Positions 61,044 to 64,000 of a stretch of DNA of 64,000 nt are shown here, one piece after another. The notes under the pieces are model-generated. The model was not told the origin of the DNA, did not search any database, and worked only from the letters and a program-made list of their open reading frames with translations. Every line of letters begins with the position of its first letter. Position 1 is the stretch's first letter. A program made the translations under genes and the position numbers. The DNA is taken from positions 45,339,927 through 45,403,926 of the forward strand of contig CM055107.1 of NCBI GenBank assembly GCA_029204225.1, read 5' to 3'. The DNA comes from Diphasiastrum complanatum. Its lineage: Eukaryota; Streptophyta; Lycopodiopsida; Lycopodiales; Lycopodiaceae.

Positions 61044-61638
61044 TTACCAATTCTACATCCTCTGGCAATAACTTTATTTTCTCTTGAGATTATACACTTG
61101 TCAACTTGGAACTTGACATCCAATCCACTATCAAACAACTGTCCTAGACTAATGAGATTCTTGGTTAATCTAGGTACATAAAGTACATCATGTAAGCAAA
61201 AAGATTTTGATGATGATGCATGTAGTGGAATACTACCTATTTCTTCAATCCTACACTCTACATCATTAGCAGTATAGATTGATCTTTTTGCACCTAGATA
61301 TGGCATGAGACTAGTGAAAGAGATTCTAGAACTAGACATATGGGAACTAGCCCCACTATCTATCCACCAAACATCTTCATTCTTAAAAGGAAAAGATGAA
61401 AAAGTAGACATCATTAATGAATCATCTCTTTCACTCTCAACACCCTCACACTCATCCTCATTAGTAAGGTTAGCTTGTTTGAGATTGGTTCTTCTTCTTG
61501 AAACAGTTTGATGCATAGTGTCCTTTCTTGCCACAAAAAAAACACTTGATCTTTGACAGCTTCTTCTTGCCACTGGATGTTGCAGCTTGTGAAGACTGAT
61601 CCTCACCACCTTTCTTGATTTTGTCCTTCTTGAAGTCT
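61031..61638 (-). pseudogene. Copia zinc knuckle and protease
   Basis: KCFFCGKKGHYASNC (about 61560-61515), frameshift near 61500, then VWWIDSGASSHMSSSRISF, LYVPRLTKNLISLGQLFDSGLDVKF. Gag proper is missing: the sequence ends at 61638 where the plus-strand Copia LTR begins. Confidence 0.88.
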
Positions 61639-61972
61639 TGTCTTTCGCGAATCATTCGCGACTAATTATCAGTCAAGCACAGTCTAGCTTTTCGCGAATC
61701 ATTTGCGACATATAATTTGTCTTGCTATTCGCGACAAATTATTCTTCTGGCGCTTCATCTATTAATGTTTGGCTACGTAATCTAGAATGACCATGATTTC
61801 TATCATCAAAGTTCTGTCATTCTGATAGGCGTAGTCATGCTTACAGAGAGAGTCGTATAGTTCATTCCGCTGCGCACGAACATTTTATGTTCGAATTTGT
61901 TTCTTGTTTGTTTCTTGTTCGAGTTCGTTTCTCGTTCGTGTTCGTCATTTTTTCTCCCCCTCTCTCCCAACA
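61639..61972 (+). mobile_element. 5' LTR of the rightmost Copia element
   Basis: 334 bp, TGTCTTTCGCGAATC to TCTCCCAACA (TG...CA), followed at once by the primer site. Four TCGCGA palindromes in the first 100 bp. Inserted in the Copia gag of the minus-strand relic. Confidence 0.85.
61645..61734 (+). promoter_or_regulatory. Cluster of four TCGCGA palindromes in LTR U3
   Basis: TCGCGA at 61645, 61656, 61692 and 61729, two of them in TTTCGCGAATCAT context. The cluster sits where Copia enhancer repeats usually lie. The sites resemble E2F (TTTCGCGAA) or CGCG-box elements; binding is inferred only. Confidence 0.4.
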
Positions 61973-61985
61973 TGGTATCAGAGCT
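61973..61985 (+). other. Primer binding site, tRNA-iMet
   Basis: TGGTATCAGAGCT directly after the LTR. Confidence 0.92.
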
Positions 61986-62064
61986 ATTTTCATAGTTGAT
62001 AAGCTTTCACAGTACAAGACTCTACTAGCCGATAGAGATATTGTTTTCTTATTCTGTAAATATC

Positions 62065-63389
62065 CATTAGGGCCCTTTTTGGACTCATAAGGGGCCTCTT
62101 CCTTGCCTAAACATGCTTGTTAATTAGGATTAATTTACTCATTAATCATCTTATGTGGCAGTTCACCCTGAGTTTGTCATGGGTTAACTTATATTTTAAT
62201 AGGCTTTACATAGACCTACTATAATATAGCAAGGACAACTAATTTTAATGTAAAATTTAAATTATAAAAGAAAATAATATCTACTTCTTCAAACCCTTCA
62301 ATAATCTTTTTTATTACTTTAGATTGAGTGAAAATGGGGCCCAATATTTCTTTGGGCCCCCATTTTGAAAAAAAAAATTGAAAAAAAAATGGAGGGAGGG
62401 GGATGAGAGGACAATCCCCCCCCTCTCCTTGTACAATGTATATCCCCCCCCTCTTGTACAATGTAGAATACGCCCCCCCCCCCCCCCCCCCCCCCCCTCG
62501 TACTACACCCCGCCGCTGAGCTTGATCAGGGCGCAAGGCCCGGAGCTCCACATGACCCCCCCTTCCCCATATCTTGTACATCGGGGGATGGGGGGAGGGG
62601 GGGGGGGGGTGTTTGCTGGGGAAGCGCGCAGGTCGCGCGTCCACCCGCGCCAGCGGTCCGAGGTGAGCAGGAGCGAGCCGCTTCTGCCCACCTCGGACCG
62701 CTGGCGTGGGTGGGCGCGTTACTCGCTCCTGCCCACCTCGAACCGCTGGCGCGGGTGGGTGCGAGACCTGCGCGCTTCCCCAGCAAACACCTCCCCCACC
62801 CCCGATGTACAAGATATGGGGAAGGGGGGGGTCGTGTGGAGCTCCGGGCCTTGCGCCCTGATCAAACTCAGCGGCCCGGAGGGTGGGGTGCTCGCACAAG
62901 GAGCACCACAGGGCGGCGGGGTGTAGTACGAGGGGGGGGGGGGGTATTCTACATATTGTACAAGGGGGGACGGGGGAGGGATATACATTGTACAAGGATG
63001 GGGGGGGGGGGGGGGGGGGTTGTCCTCTCATCCCCCTCCCCCTATTTTTTTTTCAAAATGGGGGCCCAAAGAAATATTGGGCCCCATTTTCACTCAATCT
63101 AAAGTAATAAAAAGGCTTATTGAAGGGCTTGAAGAAGTAGATATTATTTTCTTTTATAATTTAAATTTTAGCCTTGTCATATCATCATTACTATGGATTG
63201 AGGAAGTAGAGTTAGAGGTGGGTTAGTGGGTTGATTAGCATTTGAAGATCCAATTTACACCATTGGATGTGCCATGTCATATGGACCATTCCATCTCAAT
63301 TGTCACTCTCTTATTGGTACACATGTCGTTATTAACACCAATTATAATTAGTGAAAAGGCCCTTTTTGAGTCCAAAAAGGGCCCTAATG
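62065..63389. mobile_element. Fold-back element with long inverted repeats
   Basis: 1325 bp. Outer ends CATTAGGGCCCTTTTTGGACTC and its reverse complement (about 35 bp, few differences). A subterminal zone of about 140 bp on each side does not match. The inner arms 62243-62676 and 62730-63172 pair almost throughout (for example the GGGGCCCAATATTTCTTTGG block at about 62337 against 63070). The centre is very GC-rich and holds three copies of a CCACCTCGGACCGCTGGCG-type unit, one inverted. Long C and G runs lie in both arms. Large open frames here are by-products of composition. No clear target duplication. It lies in the leader of the rightmost Copia element. Confidence 0.75.
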
Positions 63390-63447
63390 AGATTTTCATA
63401 CTTAAGTCACTGATAGTTTCTCCTATCACTTAGACTAATTCTTCTAC

Positions 63448-64000
63448 ATGGATTCCCAAGGGAAAGCCAGTCCTATCATGGACAAGCTTGATGGAGCCAA
63501 TTACCATCTGTGAAAATTTAAGATGAAAACTGTACTAATGGCAAAAAAATTGTACGACGTTGCTACAGGTGCAGAAGGGAAACCCGAAGCGGACAATGCG
63601 GCAATCGCCAGATGGAAGCTGAAGGATGGAAAAGCTTTTGCGCTGATCGAAAGAAGTTTGGGACATCTTGAGCACACTATACGAAGTGCAAGATATAGCT
63701 TCCAAGCTACATTTTAGGAAGAAATTCTACTCCCTCAAGATGACGAATGGTGATTCTCTGCAGAATCACATTAATCAATTCAAGAACCTGCTAAGACAAA
63801 TGGCCGCTGTTGGATCTGTCATAAACGATCAAGACGCAGTGATGCAACTGCTTACAAGCTTGCCAAGTTCTTAAGATAGCTGGGTGAGAATCATCACGAC
63901 TCATCCAGAATTGAATCTTTCGAGAGTCATTACTATGTTGTTGCAGGAAGACACACGAAGGAACAAAGCTTAGAGTTCCTCAGTTGATTCTCACGTCTTG
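63448..64000 (+). pseudogene. Copia gag, UBN2 type, broken, runs off the window
   Basis: ATG 63448: MDSQGKASPIMDKLDGANYHL, then TGA where Trp is usual (63511), KFKMKTVLMAKKLYDVATGAEGKPE, AIARWKLKDGKAFALIERSL. A shift near 63700 leads to LHFRKKFYSLKMTNGDSLQNHINQFKNLLRQMAAVGSVINDQDAVMQLLTSLPSS. A TAA follows, then WVRIITTHPELNLSRVITMLLQEDTRR in the same frame. Continues from the LTR at 61639 across the fold-back insertion. Confidence 0.88.

Noticed and set aside
62219-63031. 270-codon proline/glycine-rich minus-strand ORF and a 182-codon plus-strand ORF in the same place
   Set aside because: Both strands and several frames are open because of C/G runs and the palindrome; no domain and no start context.
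62065-63389. CRISPR-like or palindromic regulatory array
   Set aside because: Eukaryotic context, one long imperfect inverted repeat and no spaced short repeats.

Overview
The window is nuclear DNA of a land plant. It holds one recognisable host gene, a plastid-type octanoyltransferase (LIP2p/LipB family) with introns on the minus strand. Nearly everything else is transposable elements. Plant origin is supported by Copia and Gypsy elements primed by initiator tRNA-Met (TGGTATCAGAGC sites), Athila-like elements primed by tRNA-Asp, and long (AG)n and (TG)n microsatellites. I cannot name the species.

Layout. 1-4814: two Athila-like LTR pieces around a degenerate tandem array (1372-3990). 4957-7335: a solo Copia LTR next to the 3' half of a Helitron that encodes helicase plus endonuclease. 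7878-11292: a non-autonomous Copia element that kept gag and protease but lost integrase and reverse transcriptase. 11293-12405: a Copia fragment on the minus strand. 13740-14590: another copy of the array sequence. 16793-19407: a collapsed Athila-like element. 20222-28214: a Gypsy element whose 5' LTR was split by a young Copia element (20696-25961, target duplication TAGAA). 28591 to about 30000: a Copia LTR holding a 1011-bp inverted miniature LTR element (28849-29859, target duplication CTACA) whose terminal repeats carry a tRNA-like sequence. 32477-37270: the octanoyltransferase gene. 37483-40332: a second Helitron with Rep, helicase and endonuclease, minus strand. 40414-47868: a large non-autonomous element (target duplication AGGCT) with another complete non-autonomous element nested inside it (43179-47721, target duplication TAGGC). 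47875-61638: a pile of Copia and Gypsy relics, mostly minus strand. 61639-64000: the start of a plus-strand Copia element split by a 1.3-kb palindromic fold-back element (62065-63389).

How the parts relate. The order of insertion can be read directly: Copia into Gypsy LTR, inverted miniature element into Copia LTR, element into larger non-autonomous element, fold-back into Copia leader. Autonomous-type pol genes (20696-25961, and the minus-strand relics) sit beside several elements with LTRs, primer sites and polypurine tracts but no reverse transcriptase. Those would depend on proteins made elsewhere.

The best candidates for something not yet described are the inverted, tRNA-carrying miniature LTR element and the two endonuclease-bearing (Helentron-like) Helitrons. 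Next come the coiled-coil ORF of the large non-autonomous element and the fold-back element. Splice sites, LTR edges and target duplications were read by eye from the sequence; no alignment program or database was used.
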